From Clavulina sp. PMI_390 (Eukaryota; Basidiomycota; Agaricomycetes; Cantharellales; Hydnaceae): 64,000 nucleotides of DNA. The translations under genes were made by a program, and so were the position numbers. Shown in pieces: positions 38,052 through 50,132 of this stretch. The notes beneath the pieces are model-generated. The model saw only the letters and a list, made by a program, of their open reading frames with translations, did not search any database and was not told where the DNA came from. The stretch is from positions 62,001 through 126,000 of the forward strand of contig WIDE01000041.1 in NCBI GenBank assembly GCA_015039315.1, written 5' to 3'. Within the stretch, counting starts at the first letter, position 1; every line of letters starts with the position of its first letter.

Positions 38052-39145
38052 TCATTCCTCTTCGGCGCCTAATCCGGATTCCTCTGTGGATTTCTTTCGA
38101 GCGAAAACATGGAAGTGTGCTAGGCTTGGGATGCTTTGTGTTCGCTGGAAATGGAAAGTCAATACTTCTATGGGAGATTGGAAGCGCTACATCGAGCCTC
38201 AGGGCAGAATTCGTGAATGAGAGCAAGAGAGAGTCGCGTAAAACGACAGAGATGTCATGGGAAAGAGTGGAAGGACTCGATGATATACATACTGTCGGAT
38301 TCATGAACCAAGCACACTCCCACTCGTTTTCTGGGAACACCTTCTTTACGAACATATCCATTTCTTTCCCCGCGAGCGCAATCTCCTCTGAAAGAGGTCC
38401 ATCAGGCTTGAAACGCATGGAGCTGCCGGTGAAATCGCAGAGGCCATCGTGGGCGATGTGGTCCCATGCTTCGACGGACATAAGGTCGCGATAAACGAGA
38501 GGAAGCCGAGACCAAACAACGTAGTGGGTTACGCCTTCGGGGACTAGTTATGGTCCGAGGGGGTTACCAAAGGAAAGCATGATCGAGCCGACAATGGGAC
38601 ATCTCGCACCTGAGTACGGCCAGTCATTGAAGATAATCTGGACAAGGTCATCTGGTATGTCTGTCGTGAAGTAGGGTTTTACCGCCGGGTCGATTTGCTG
38701 GTCGAGATCCCATTTCAATCTTACGTTCACAACATAGTTGGCTGATTGGGTATGTGTGCAGGGAAGCTTGAGTTTACTAGGTCTCCTTACTATTCCACCA
38801 AACAAACGTACCCACAGATCCGTATTTTTCACGGAGTACCACATTATTAGCATGATAATCGGCCTCAAAAATGGGGTGTCTTTTAAGTTTCGTAACATCT
38901 CTAACCCAGTCCGAGTCATTCATGTTTGTGGAGTAAGACGGTTGACCGTGTGTCTGAATAACATAACGCCCAGGAGCAAAGCCTTACCCAAAATCTATTT
39001 CATGTCATCCGTAAACCTGAAGCTACCTTAGAGTCTCATGTCAGAGAAGCGTACCAACTACTTGCTTGAGATGTTCCCAAGTCCACAGAGGTGGGTATGG
39101 ATCAGGGTGGAAGAATTCCGATGGAACAAGCTCTATCTGAGGCAT
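38052..39145 (-). CDS. DUF3605 family protein, copy C
   Basis: Third paralogue and first in transcription order. The start at 39145 gives MPQIELVPSEFFHPDPYPPL and WTWEHLKQVV. The core has NYVVNVRLKWDLDQQIDPAV and KPYFTTDIPDDLVQIIFNDW (about 38620-38750), then the HYVVWSRLPL region (about 38500), LCDFTGSSMRFKPDGPL and ENEWECAWFMNPT (about 38300-38450). The last exon reads RTQSIPSLAHFHVFARKKST and stops at 38052. It is divergent from the phospholipase D-like gene (545 bp gap). Unknown function; see copy A for the family signature. Confidence 0.83.
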
Positions 39146-39690
39146 AGGGAAGTCTGGCGGATATATATGACCGAAACTTATCCGCCCAACGAAAGGATTC
39201 GAGGAAGATGTAGAACAATAGCGTCGAGGAAGGGAAAGCAAGTGCAAACAGCAGCTCCAACTCAAATCCTTCCCATGTTGTTGGACACTCCATGACTTTT
39301 CCCACGCCCAGCTCAGTCAAATTGACAGCGTCTGGTTTTCGTCATATGCGGTTGCTAAATTGCCCTCTCGAGTCCTTTGATGGCTCTGGGTTCCCCATCA
39401 AACTTATTGGTCATTGGTCACCGCGCGTTGCACCTCCTGAGTTTATTTTAGGCACCGAACATGTGACGATGGCGATAAGATTGTATGACGCAGTGCGATT
39501 CCATCATTACACACTCGTCACAGCGAGCACTAACACAAAACCTCGCTCGATCACCCAGACAATCCCTCTTCTAACTTGACCCCCACGACCGCCACCACAT
39601 CTACCAACCATCACCTACCTTGGTAGGTCCACTCTGATCTTTCTCTGTGTAGTTACTTTCACTGATCTCTGCTCATTGACACTAGCCACC
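39146..39690. promoter_or_regulatory. Bidirectional promoter region, DUF3605-C / PLD-like
   Basis: 545 bp between divergent starts. The segment just before 39691 is pyrimidine- and A-rich with CCACC right at the start codon (gccaccATG), a good eukaryotic start context. Open frames inside are short and motif-free. Downstream inter-paralogue gaps (36351-36660 and 37732-38051) also hold nothing beyond flanks. Confidence 0.4.
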
Positions 39691-42600
39691 ATGAGTCTCT
39701 CAGACGAAGTTTGGGCCTTGCTGTCCGCGCCGTCCGTACTCAGCGAGATGGAGAAGAACCCTAAAGGTAACCCAACCAAGATCGGAGAAGAGTTGTTCGG
39801 AAAGAAGAGCCGTGACTTTAAGGGGCTGTTAGAGGGTGAAGTTACCCAGGAAGACATGGAACGGGCCGTCTCCACGGGGAATTTCCCCTCAAGACCTAGT
39901 GATCTCTTCCTTAAGGTGGGCATCGCTGCGACCCAGCGGTACTACAAGGTATGAGTCGAATACAACTGACTTGATTCACCCCTCAACAGATGTACGTGGA
40001 AGCGCTCAAGAGTATAGAGCACGACCCTTTGGTTGGAGTTTGCTCCCCCGCGCTACTTCCTTCATCCGGAGTACTCCAACTGTCCGTCTGTTCTGTGTAA
40101 GTTCTCCGTTGTTATGCTGGCTCCTCAACAGCGATGACTCTGATAGATTATCCGCGTTATGTACATCTTCAGCATCCCAGACATTATCCGACACATGGCC
40201 GACGTCATTGTACAAGCGGAGACCGAGGTTTTTCTCGCTACTAGTGAGTGACGTATGATTTGCAAAGCTTTTCTTACATATACTGATGAGCCGACTATGT
40301 AGACTATTGGGAAGCTAGTAGTGGCGCCGCCATGATCACTGATGCAATGCGACTTCTCTCTAAACGAGTTGGAGAACGCAATGGGAAGAAGATCGTCTTC
40401 AAATTGATGTATGACCGGGGCAACCCGAAGCAGGTAAGCTTATTTCCTTTGGCACGATTCTAGGACGTTTTGGGCCATAACGGTACTACAATTTAAACTC
40501 TCAAGGTTGTCGATAACCACCAGGTTGTGCCACCTGACGTATACACCGGCGACGCGGTCAAACTTCCTCATCCCAAGGATATTCCCAATATTGATTTGGA
40601 GGTTGTGAATTACCATCGTCCTCTTGTTGGTACATTCCATGCGAAATACATGGTCGTAGATCGCAAGATAGGGATTATTCAGAGGTAGCGGCGAAACTCC
40701 AACACTCAATACCCAAGACTGATTCAGTTTCTAGTAACAACATCCAGGATCGTGTGAACGTTGAGCTGATGACCCATGTCGAGTAAGTGCTTATCGATCG
40801 AAGTGGAGGCCCTTCTCTGCACGTTCGCTGATTCTTCTGAGTTATTAGGGGACCAATCGTTCAGTCGCTGTATGACGTAGCGCTGATAAGCTGGGGTCTC
40901 GCCATGAATCCTCCGCTACCCCTTCTGAGCGAGCCGATGCCGGTTCAGAAGGAATTCAAGTTCGGAAAGGAACACCCTGCGATCTCTTCCAAGGATCTTG
41001 AGAAGGCAAGAGTTCAAGCCGGAGCTTTTATCAAGGAATCTCATCTCCCAGACTTTGGCGGCGAACAGGATGGGAGTCAACAGCGTGAGTTGAATTTCCG
41101 TGGCAGAATGTTATATTTCTTTATTCACGATTGCTGTAAACTCCCAGCGGCCTCTGTTCAAGTTCCAGGAAGTGCAGTGCCCACTGAGCAACATGGAACC
41201 TCAGAAACCACGGCTCCAGACACTGGATCAACGGTCATTAATGAGGACAAAGATGTACAGAAGGCCCTCGAGGAAAATTTCAACACTATGGCATTGATCA
41301 CGAAACATCTAAGTGAGTGCGCTCGTATGTTCGGAAGGTAGCCAACCATTGATTTTCAACTGTCAATATAGACACGAACCTCCAGCCCAACACGACAGGC
41401 GATGCTACGTACGATCCAAATGCTCCGCCGTTCCGTCCTCACATTATTCATTCTGCTCACGAACCCGTTCCTATGGTGCTGGTCAATCGAAAGCCTCGCG
41501 GAAGTGAGCAGCAGTAATATTGAGAGCTGTCAGTCGGCAATCACTACTAATTAGCTTTCAATCAACAGCCCCAACACCTGGTCCTGTCGATAATCCCCAG
41601 GGAGCAGCATTTTTGGCTGGATTCAAATATGCTCAAAAGAGTGTTTTCATGTACGCCAGCTCATTGTTCCGATCGCGTATCTTGGGACGTCCGCCAATAT
41701 TTCGCATCAATACCTAATTCTTTATTCCGATGACTAGCCAATCACCCACGCTTAATGCGGCTCCTGTCATCCCAGCAATCCTCGCTGCATGCAAACGCGG
41801 AATTGAGGTCACCCTCTATCTCGACATTGGTTTCAACGATGCAGTATGCGCCCTCGATCTAATTCTCCGAATTAAATACGTAACTAACGAATATTAATTC
41901 CTTTGGGGTTAGGGTGAAATGCTGCCAATGCAAGGTGGGCAGCTCGGGCAGACCGCATGACCTTTGACCTGAGCCTAATGCTGGTCATTTAGGCGGTACC
42001 AACGAGCAAGTAGTCGCGAAGATGTATAGCGAACTGGAAGATGGTCACAAGAAGAACTTGAAGGTGTACTGGTACACAGGTGCGTAACCGCTGCAGTCGG
42101 TGGAGGGCAAAGTCCACTCACCTTTGTTTTCCACCTGTCGGCGGAATCCGACCTTATGAATGCCGATGGACTGTATGGGTGTCCTTCAGGCAAGGACCAG
42201 ACACGCCCAATGAATGCATCCCAAAAAAAACGCAACTGCCACGGTGCGTGTCCAGTCCCCTCTTATCATTATATTGCGAGGCTAGTCCGATTGATTTTGG
42301 CCGTGGATCTTGGAATTGCCACCGGGGTACTACCTCGCTCTCTGTCTCTTTTATGACCCGATCGCCGCACACGATCCACAGTGAAGATCATGATCGTTGA
42401 CGAGCGTGTGGGCATCCAAGGGAATGGAAACCAAGGTAAGCTCCGTGAGCTTCGAGGCTCCTTATCTCGGGATATTGACGAGGCTCTTTTGCGATTATTC
42501 TTTCCCCAATGCGTTGTTGCTTGGATATCGCGCGCTACGATTGTTATTACGCTCCGCCCAACAATCTCCTGCATCGGGCCCATCTCTCCGGGCTTCTCCC

Positions 42601-42925
42601 GATGCACACCCCAAAACCTCCACTCTGCAATGGCCATTCTTCGGCCACGGCTCTGCCGCGGGCGGCAGACACCCAGTCGTGGTTCCATTCTCAGGAAGTC
42701 AACGTGATGGTCGATTCACCCACTATCATGAAGGAGTGGCGTGACGGCCTTGATGCGAACCAGAATACTCTCAAGTACGGACGCGTTCAGCTCGACGGTA
42801 TCTGGCGTGACGCGGATGGAAATCCGCTCAAGGATGCCGGTGGTACAAACAAGGGCGGTATCTTAGGCACCCTGAAGGGTTTCAAGGGCGCAATTGATCG
42901 GGTCCGCGGCGAGGGTGGATTCTGA
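39691..42925 (+). CDS. Phospholipase D-superfamily protein with two HKD motifs
   Basis: Members hydrolyse or transfer phosphodiester bonds through a phospho-His intermediate. The start at 39691 (gccaccATG) gives MSLSDEVWALLSAPSVLSEM. Motif 1 is FHAKYMVVDRKIGIIQSNN (H-x-K-x4-D, about 40630-40690, spliced into NNIQDR). Motif 2 is created by a splice at about 42242/42380: H|VKIMIVDERVGIQGNGNQDT, followed by SWFHSQEVNVMVDSP. The region between the HKDs is long and includes a Thr/Gly-rich insert (41160-41250). The second half has FLAGFKYAQKSVF and AACKRGIEVTLYLDIGFND. The protein ends FKGAIDRVRGEGGF. No clear signal peptide and no PX/PH domain, so it is not a Spo14-type PLD. A basidiomycete PLD-like lineage is likely; the substrate (phospholipid or nucleic acid) is unknown. 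About 14 exons. Confidence 0.85.
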
Positions 42926-43966
42926 TGTCGTGCATGTCGAGGGAGTGTTCCTGGAAAGCTCGAACCTGAAACACGTGTCCGTGATGATGCGTCGACTCTT
43001 CTTGCTGGCTTGCGATCATGACAAATTCCTTATACGCACCACCGCTAACTGGTTTGTGATGTCGAGATTTTGTTACTTACGTGAAAAACACCGAGGACCG
43101 CCTGATGAATAATTGCAATGGACTTGTGCGCGCGATGGACATGTGAATACAGCGGATGCTTAAGTCTCCGACAATATGAGTGACCGTCCGACGTTCATAA
43201 TTGAGTTCCCAAGGAAGAAGCATCGGATGTAACGAGGAATATATTTTGCACATGCCGGAGAGGCGCGAGATGTCAAGCGTTCTCGGCCAACCTAGAACTT
43301 GAATAGCGGGAACGAGAGAAAAAAGAAAAAGGAACAGAGTGCACGGTAGCTAAAGAAAGCAAGAAAAGTAACGAGGGTCAAAGCGCACAGACGAACAGCT
43401 TCCGTCTGCGGGTATAAAGGTTTTGTATTCGTACAACCCAACCGATCCCCCCAATCCCAACATCCTTAACTCCCATAGCCTCCCCTCGTACGGGATGTGT
43501 TGTTGCGCGTCAACAGACGGTTGACTCGACGACGCGATCGGATCACTCTATACCAACAAATCCATGGATATCGCGTGTCGGCGAAGGCGTCTCGTCGTCG
43601 TCGGCGCGCTGAGATTATGGACGTGTCGGGGGAGGGGAGATGGTCGCGTCCAATTAGTTTTCCGTTTTTGTTGAGGCGCTGGTCACCTGGCGAAGGTTGT
43701 TGTAAAGTCGTATTCGGTATGTCGGCAAGGCAATGGTCGTGATCGAGAGCGGGAGAGAGGGGGTGGTGGGTAGCATAGGTTTTGCGCGCATAGTAGTTGA
43801 CAGCGGAGTAATGGAATTGAATGGATTGAAACTACAATAATCGGATAAATGATGATGAGTGACTTAGAAAGGGAATTACGATGCGATAAAACGAGACGCA
43901 ACTATAGATATCGATCTCGTTGCCGCCACGGCTCCTGGAAAGCCTTAAAACCTTTCAACGCCTAAA
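42926..43966. other. Convergent intergenic region
   Basis: About 1 kb between the stops of two convergent genes. It contains the 3' regions of both and a CG-rich block at 43490-43640 with several CGTCG/GTCGTC words. An Arg-rich open frame (43497-43742) shows no known motif and I do not call it. No RNA gene or repeat recognised. Confidence 0.4.
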
Positions 43967-46532
43967 CTAGACGATGAGAAACGAATCAATAACAGTGGGT
44001 AGGGGATTTCTCAATGTAAAAGGTTTGTACAACGACGACAAGTCTTCACCATGAGCCGCACTCTTCCGGATCGATTCCTGCTCTTTACGTCCAACTTGAC
44101 GTTCGGCGTTCTCCCGAAAAACGTTGGCAATCTCGCCGCTGGCGTCCGGTGCGGCGGCGGGGGCAGTTGACTGGAGGAGTTGTTGTTGGACCTCGGGGGA
44201 CACGGTCGAGTGCAGCAAGGTTGGCGTCGAAGAACTCGAGGCACCTTGATAGGCGAGATTGGGCGAACCATAGCTCCACTGAGGAGGCGAGGAGGAAATC
44301 AACCCAGGCTGGGAACCTGTAGTCAGACCTGCAGAAGTTGGCGCTGTACCCATGGCGGACGGAGCAATCTCGCTGGCTTTGGAGTGAGATGTCTACACAA
44401 GGAACCAGAATGAGGGATTTAGTGATCCAGTTGAATGTGCAAAGCAGGGACTAGGCTAAAAGCTTGCAGAACTCGGAAGGAGAAAGAAAATACACACAGC
44501 AAGATGCATCAAACTTGGCTGGGGAGCACTGCCATCTCCTTTCATCGTCACCGATTTGCGACGTTGGCCAGCTTCTTCTCTCCCAACGCCTCTGATGGGC
44601 CCCGTTTCTCCAATCGCTCCAGTGGGTCCTTGAGCTTTCCTGGCTCTGCGAGGCGGCTGTGGGTGCTGCAGCTGCTGCTCGCTGGCGCTCTTGCGCATCG
44701 GACGGCGCCCCCGCTTAGGCAGCGAGTCGTCGACAGGAGGGGGGGGATCCACACTAGACGAGCTCATCGTCCGAGTAATTTCATGGGGACGTGGTGGAGC
44801 TACATCCTGATTTGAGGAGACGATGCTCGAGCGAGAAACGGGGAGAAGAGCAGGCGGCAGACCTGATCCACGACTGTCAGGCGCAGCAGGGTATGAGCTA
44901 TTGTACAAATCGAAATTCGCCTTGCTCCCAGGCTGAGGATGGCGATCGACAGGAGAAGCTGGGAACCCCGGTGTCGTGGGAGGTGCCCATGACTGCCCAC
45001 TCGGATAAAGAGACGTTCCTGACGATGGCACGCTCGATGGCACGATACCGCTCGCAGGATAAAGCCCGGCATCGCCTCCAGAATTGGGGATCGTATGACG
45101 TTGCCATGTCTCGGGAGCAGAAGCTGACAAAGGTGAATTCACGAACTGGGGTCCGGCGTGCGACGGAAATCCGTGCGAAGAGGTCGCACTGAGGGGGCTT
45201 GGAGCATAGGGAGCGGGGTTGTACGGTGAATGGGCGCTTGAGGCAGGGAGACCGCCGCTAGGCGCACCACGGGTTCGAAACGAGGTGTCGATGACAGGCA
45301 AGGAAGGAGGCTTTGGCGGCTGTCTGATAGCCCCCTGTGAGCGACTGTAGGGTCCAGGCGCAGGTACGGGCGGCTGGGCAGGATAGTAGGAGTTGCGATG
45401 GTCGACCTATATACACTTTAGCGCCAGGTATACAGGTAGCTGGGAATTATCATTTACCTGCGATTGTGTGATGGTCGATGGATTGCCGCTAACGGCTGGA
45501 TTCTGGCTCGACGAAGGGTACTGAGGATTCTGGGACGGCGATGAGCGATGATTTGTCGAGGAAACCCCCCTACTCACTGGCCAATCCTGGTTCACACCTG
45601 GCACAGTCCCTAAAAATCGCTTGATCATAAGCTGATCATTCATCACAAACTCGACACATTTTCCATACCGTATGATTGGGCCTCAAATGCTTGGGGATGA
45701 GGGTACGGATTGTAGAGGGCCTGGTTGTGCTCTGGAAGAGCTTCTAGCGGCCCGGGAACGTGCTGAAGAGGCACTAGCGAGTGATTGAAGCCATGTGACT
45801 CATATGAATGTTGGGGACCGGGTTGGAAATGCTGATCCTTAGCGGGGTAATAATTCAGACAAAACGAACACCATCAATACTCAAGAAACTGGAATGTAGC
45901 AAGTTTTTGGACGTGCTCACGTTGGGAGGCACCCCGTACTGCGATACGAGTTGTGGTTGGCCAGTCTGGGCCTGGCTAAAGTCAGACGGATAGTAAGGTG
46001 ATTGGCCCGAGTGATTTTCGGCCGCAGGATTAAGCGGAGCAGAACTATGATGCGCAACATGAGCTTGATGCTCAGTGCTGTACTGATTAGGGTCCCAAGT
46101 CGCTGGCCAGTGCTGGCGACGAAGACGTGAGATACTAGTTCCGTATATTGATAAGAGTGATTGATGGCTCACCGGACTTGATAGTTGGCCAGATGGTGGA
46201 TTTACAAAGCCTTGGCTATCAGGATGCTGAGATACGTCAAACCCTGATGAGGCTTGTGCATGAAGTTCCGGGTGCGCGGGAGCTTGCGCTGATGGCTGAT
46301 GCCAACCCAAAGGCACAGCTTCGGATGATTCTCTCCTAGAGAATGTGGATGATTGATATCCCGCGGAATCCTTTGAAGCGATAAAGATGGCGAGAGCAAT
46401 AATTGAGCAAATGTTCTACTTGTCAATCTTCGCGCGCCTCCGAACGAGAGAGAGGCTAACCTTCCACGTGGATGACGGCTGGGAAGTTGGCATCCCACCT
46501 TGCGGATACCAGTTGGGATCAGACTTGTCCAT
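43967..46532 (-). CDS. Large Pro/Ser/Gln-rich low-complexity protein
   Basis: The start at 46532 gives MDKSDPNWYPQGGMPTSQPS. The product, assembled from six or more exons, is almost wholly disordered. It is rich in Ser, Pro, Gln, Tyr and His, with blocks such as PYYPSDFSQAQTGQPQLVSQ (around 45980), HSPYNPAPYAPSPLSATSS (about 45200) and a basic patch KRGRRPMRKSASEQQ (about 44690) that looks like a nuclear-localisation signal. A short Gly/Arg segment is followed by RRKSVTMKGDG. The C-terminal exon (44353-43967) has a more regular stretch, NVFRENAERQVGRKEQESIRKSA, likely helical. The pattern suits a transcriptional co-regulator or RNA-granule protein, but I recognise no domain. Exon limits near 45400-45850 are uncertain. 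The ends are reasonable, the function unknown. Confidence 0.55.
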
Positions 46533-48327
46533 TAGTGCAAAAAGCAAACATCGACTTTGAGAAAATAGCCGATTAATGTGTATGTTGGAAACTGGTCACA
46601 TGTGATGTGACAGGAACTCTATCCGTCCAAAAAGCACCATTTTACCGTAGTTGCTATTTTTCTGTTTTTAGTGGCCATGCGTTCAAGACCGAATCGCAAT
46701 AAATCATGGCCGGTGGTGATATTGATTTGCTGTCCTCAGAGACATGACGCCCGACTGGCGCTGCCTTTCTTTGCCTGTTGTCATACAATTATCTGCTTTT
46801 TGGCGGCGTTTCTTCCTGCAAGCCATGGCCGCTCGCTCGGCGTTTGGTGGCTCTGATCGCATCTTTCCGCATATAAAAAGTCTCTGTCTATCATAACACG
46901 TTTCCAACGCGCCACTGACATCCAGGAATTGCCCTGAGGGCATCGTTGTTTAGGCCATTTCTTGGCTGCCACCAAACCAATTCAGCCTGCCGAAGAGAAA
47001 CGGCTGGAATCCCCCAATTTGATGCACTGTATTCAGTTGCCGTGCTCTGTGCCGATCCATAGTACCCTGATTGATCGTCATTGGCCACTCATTTCAAGGG
47101 TCACTTTCTGGTCGGCGATCCGTCACATTGGCAGGACACGTCAGTTGCCTATCGCGTCTTCTCGAGTGTCGCTTCTCAATGGGAGCCTACTAAAACCAGA
47201 CCAAAAAAAGAAAGCGTGACGGGGCGTTCAGTTACGAGGATAAAGCCTGAACGCCTATATCAATATAAGCACATTTCCGATGATGAACGCGCGCAAGGCT
47301 GGATCGGATATCAGTTCGGCTGGCAGCATCTTTATGCCACTCGATCTGAATCAAACTTGATGATTCTCCACATGGTCCTGCTGAAGAAGCGCTCAGCCTG
47401 CCCCAGCCGATTGCTTTACTTTGAGGCTTGCTCTTCCGCTCCTTCCATTCACGTGTATGCTTCCCTGTCGCCCATTCTATATGCTCCTTGATCCCTCACA
47501 CGAGGCTTTCATTCCTCGGGCTTCTCCGTCTCACCATTCCGAGGAATTAAGCACTGACAGCGATGCGCAGCAAGCCGTTTCCCCACCCCTGTCATCCTTC
47601 TGCACGTTTAATACTGGCACACTGGTGTGCTCAAGGTGGCGGCCTCCTCGCATCGGAACAATCCGCTAACAGCTTGAAATCAGCCACAGTCAAGTGAGAA
47701 TTGCCGAGATCGCATCTCATATCCAACCACATGTCTTCTCTCCTTTTTATGGTTATCTGGGTACATATGCCGCACCGATGTAGCATAGTGATTGATTTCG
47801 GGCGCTAGAGCCTCACCATACCTAGAACTGGGCGAGGCTCGCAGCAAGAACCCAATAATGCCCTACAAGTTGAAAGCCATAGCTAATCCCCCGCGCTGAA
47901 ACATGCTCCCTATTCGAGGATATGATTGCTCTCCATATTATGCCATGCGTCGTCGCTTCGGCCCCACATTAATGACGAGGCCCTACCTCGGGTACCATAT
48001 TCAGAGGTCCTTCTGGGGATACTCTTATTCGTGCGGCTGTTGCCCTTGCCATTCAGGGTCTCAGCGGTGGTGCAGGTGCTTCCCCTGCGACCGAGTTCTT
48101 CTAACCAGTACTCAACGGGCCGGCCGGCAAGAACATAATAATCAGATAAGGCAATAGCAGAGCCATCGACGTGAGAGAACGACATTATTTACCAAGGCCC
48201 AGCTGGATATAGATGGCGGGCGGGTATTCAAGAATAACTGTGCAAGATGTAAGATATGGATAAATGTAGGTATATGTGCAAGGTGTTCCTAAATCGAGCA
48301 AAAAGGAAAGGTAACTCATTACTGAGT
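46533..48327. other. Long region without a convincing gene
   Basis: About 1.8 kb lying upstream of the low-complexity gene and downstream of the RING gene. It contains a TATA-like word (catataaaaag, about 46868-46880). Several open frames of 60-136 codons occur on both strands (for example 47081-47491 plus), but none shows a family motif, matching exon set or clear codon pattern. A decayed gene, long leader or non-coding transcript are all possible. Confidence 0.35.
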
Positions 48328-49850
48328 CTAACGGGAGGGCCCAGCCCGCGAGTGATCGTTATCTTCACCACTGCCATCTGGCGCAGTGTTACCACGTTTA
48401 TTATGCGCTTTGCCACGTCTTCTTGGAGCAGGGAGCGACTCTGGGAAATCAATGAGAAGGCCTGATGCTGGAGATGGACGACCGTGTTGGTGGCGGTTGG
48501 ATCGATGGGTTGTCGTGTGGGGAGCGGGGTGCGCAGATGAAGATTCTCCAGCCTTTCTAGAAGATGACGCTCTATTTGAATCACTGCTTCCCCCTGGTGG
48601 ATTCAAGGTACCCTGCGTCTCTGGTTCCTTTCCTTTCGAAGAAGTGCGAGTGGCAGGGCCAGTCCCTGACCCAAGAGCCTCAGTACTTGAGCCCAAGGGA
48701 ACGCGAGCCGCCCTCGAAGCAGGCACACTACGGCGGCTACGCGCTCGAGCAAAGTTCGGATGGTTTCGAGGCACAAATGGATCATCTCCGGTTTCCCATG
48801 AAGCAAAATCGACCTGAAACGGTTGCATCATGGGAGAATGGAAGAGAGGTAAGTCTTCGTCGGAATCGATAGGTTCATGACGACCTCTTGGTTCGTTATG
48901 AAGATGTCGTGTGGATATTCTTGGTCCGCGTGAAGGACCAGGGGCGGTCGGTTCGCTAATGGTTCGAGAACGAGGTGCCAGCCCATTGGTTGGTTCATCA
49001 GGAGCGGGCTGCGCATGTTTGGGTTTGGAGCTAGAGCTGGGGCCGGGCTCAATCCTGGATGTGTCAGCGCTCTGGAGCTCCGGTCTCCCAAAGAACCGCC
49101 TTTTATACGGTACGTAGACAGATGTTCTCGGTCCATCCTCATCGTCACTATCCAGTAAGAGCCCTCTTCCTCGTTTTAGCGGATTTGGGGCGGAGGTGGG
49201 AGGTCCGAAAATCTGGCTATTAGGCCCTGCTCTGGGAGTAGATTGATTCTTTAGGAGACGGTATCGTTGTTAATGGCAGGGTTCAGATGACAGGAGGTGG
49301 ATATGGTTCTCACCCGGTCATACAAGCTAATGGCAGGCACATTGTCTTGGCGGGGCTTGGCTGAAGCAGCTTTAGCCTGATATGCACCAATCATCTTGCG
49401 AAGTTCAGCACTGGCAGTCTGTTCAGAGCTGAGCGCTTCTAACGTCTGTCGCAGATTTTCAGTTGTATCCGCGAGCTCTTGGCGAAGGCTGCTGTTCATA
49501 GCGATGGCTTTCTGCAGTCCTGCATGAGCAGCGTGGGTGGCACCGATCATCGCTTCGCTGTTTTCGGCAACGGGAGGGGGTTCCTGCCTATCAAAGAAGA
49601 GCTTGATGATGGGGCCGACATGTGGGACTCTACAGACTGGACACTCTGGCTGTAGCCTTAGAGAGTCTTCGAGGCACTTGCTATCCAAAACGTGCCCTGA
49701 TGCGGCACCGATAGATAGTTTACACGTTATCGTTTCGAGACATATAAATGAGTGGAGATAAGGCAAATGCGTACCGCACGTTAATGTCGCAGCGGTGTTC
49801 TCGCCGACAGCGTTGAAGCAAACGGCACAGGTCCCATAAGGATCTGGCAT
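48328..49850 (-). CDS. RING-finger protein, possible TRAIP-like ubiquitin ligase
   Basis: The start at 49850 gives MPDPYGTCAVCFNAVGENTA. After a splice (GTACGC donor near 49774, acceptor near 49709) the RING reads C-x2-C..C-x-H-x3-C..C-x2-C: CAVC, then TLTCGHVLDSKC, then ECPVCRVPHVGPIIKLFF. The sequence IIKLFFD directly after the last Cys pair resembles TRAIP/RNF206-type RINGs. A short coiled coil follows (QELADTTENLRQTLEALSSE, about 49440-49500). The rest is Ser/Pro/Arg-rich and disordered, with KRGRGLLLDSDDEDG (about 49150) and FHSPMMQPFQVDFASWETGD (about 48800). Such proteins transfer ubiquitin with an E2; TRAIP acts in replication stress, but this link is only suggested by the RING edge and the coiled coil. 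About four exons. Confidence 0.72.
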
Positions 49851-50132
49851 ACTGCTCAATGGATTTGAAGCCAAACAATGAATACTATTGGGAATATTAC
49901 AGGCGGTAGAGAACGTCTACGACTACTAAAGTCGCGGTATTGTCCGATAGATCGACTACCCAAAAGAAAAAATGGGAAGAATTGATGCCGCAGAAGAGGG
50001 GTATTGCGGCAGGCGAGTCGACGGTGTTCCCACGCTCCGCCGAGATCAGCTCGTGCAAACAAAGGCAAGAAATTCGTCACCTGTAGCCGGAGAGTACGTC
50101 CAGCCAAGAAACTTTGCTTGGCCTGTTTTGCC

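Larger units (their letters stand above)
35285..39145 (-). repeat. Tandem triplication of DUF3605 genes
   Basis: Three genes of about 1.07 kb each lie head to tail (starts 36350, 37731, 39145; stops 35285, 36661, 38052), separated by about 310-320 bp. They share their protein motifs and, by inspection, the same exon pattern. B and C share GSAMRFK/GSSMRFK and RTQ(T/S)IPSLAHFHV, so they look like the more recent pair. Copies differ throughout, so the duplication is not fresh. Confidence 0.8.

Noticed and set aside
43497..43742. Arg-rich plus-strand open frame
   Set aside because: No recognisable domain, no supporting exons, lies in a CG-rich convergent spacer.
45265..45285. GGTTCGAAAC, resembling a tRNA B-box
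   Set aside because: Inside the coding frame of the low-complexity gene; no A-box or cloverleaf pairs around it.
47081..47491. 136-codon plus-strand open frame
   Set aside because: No motif, no neighbouring compatible exons, odd composition towards its end; kept only as part of the unexplained gap.
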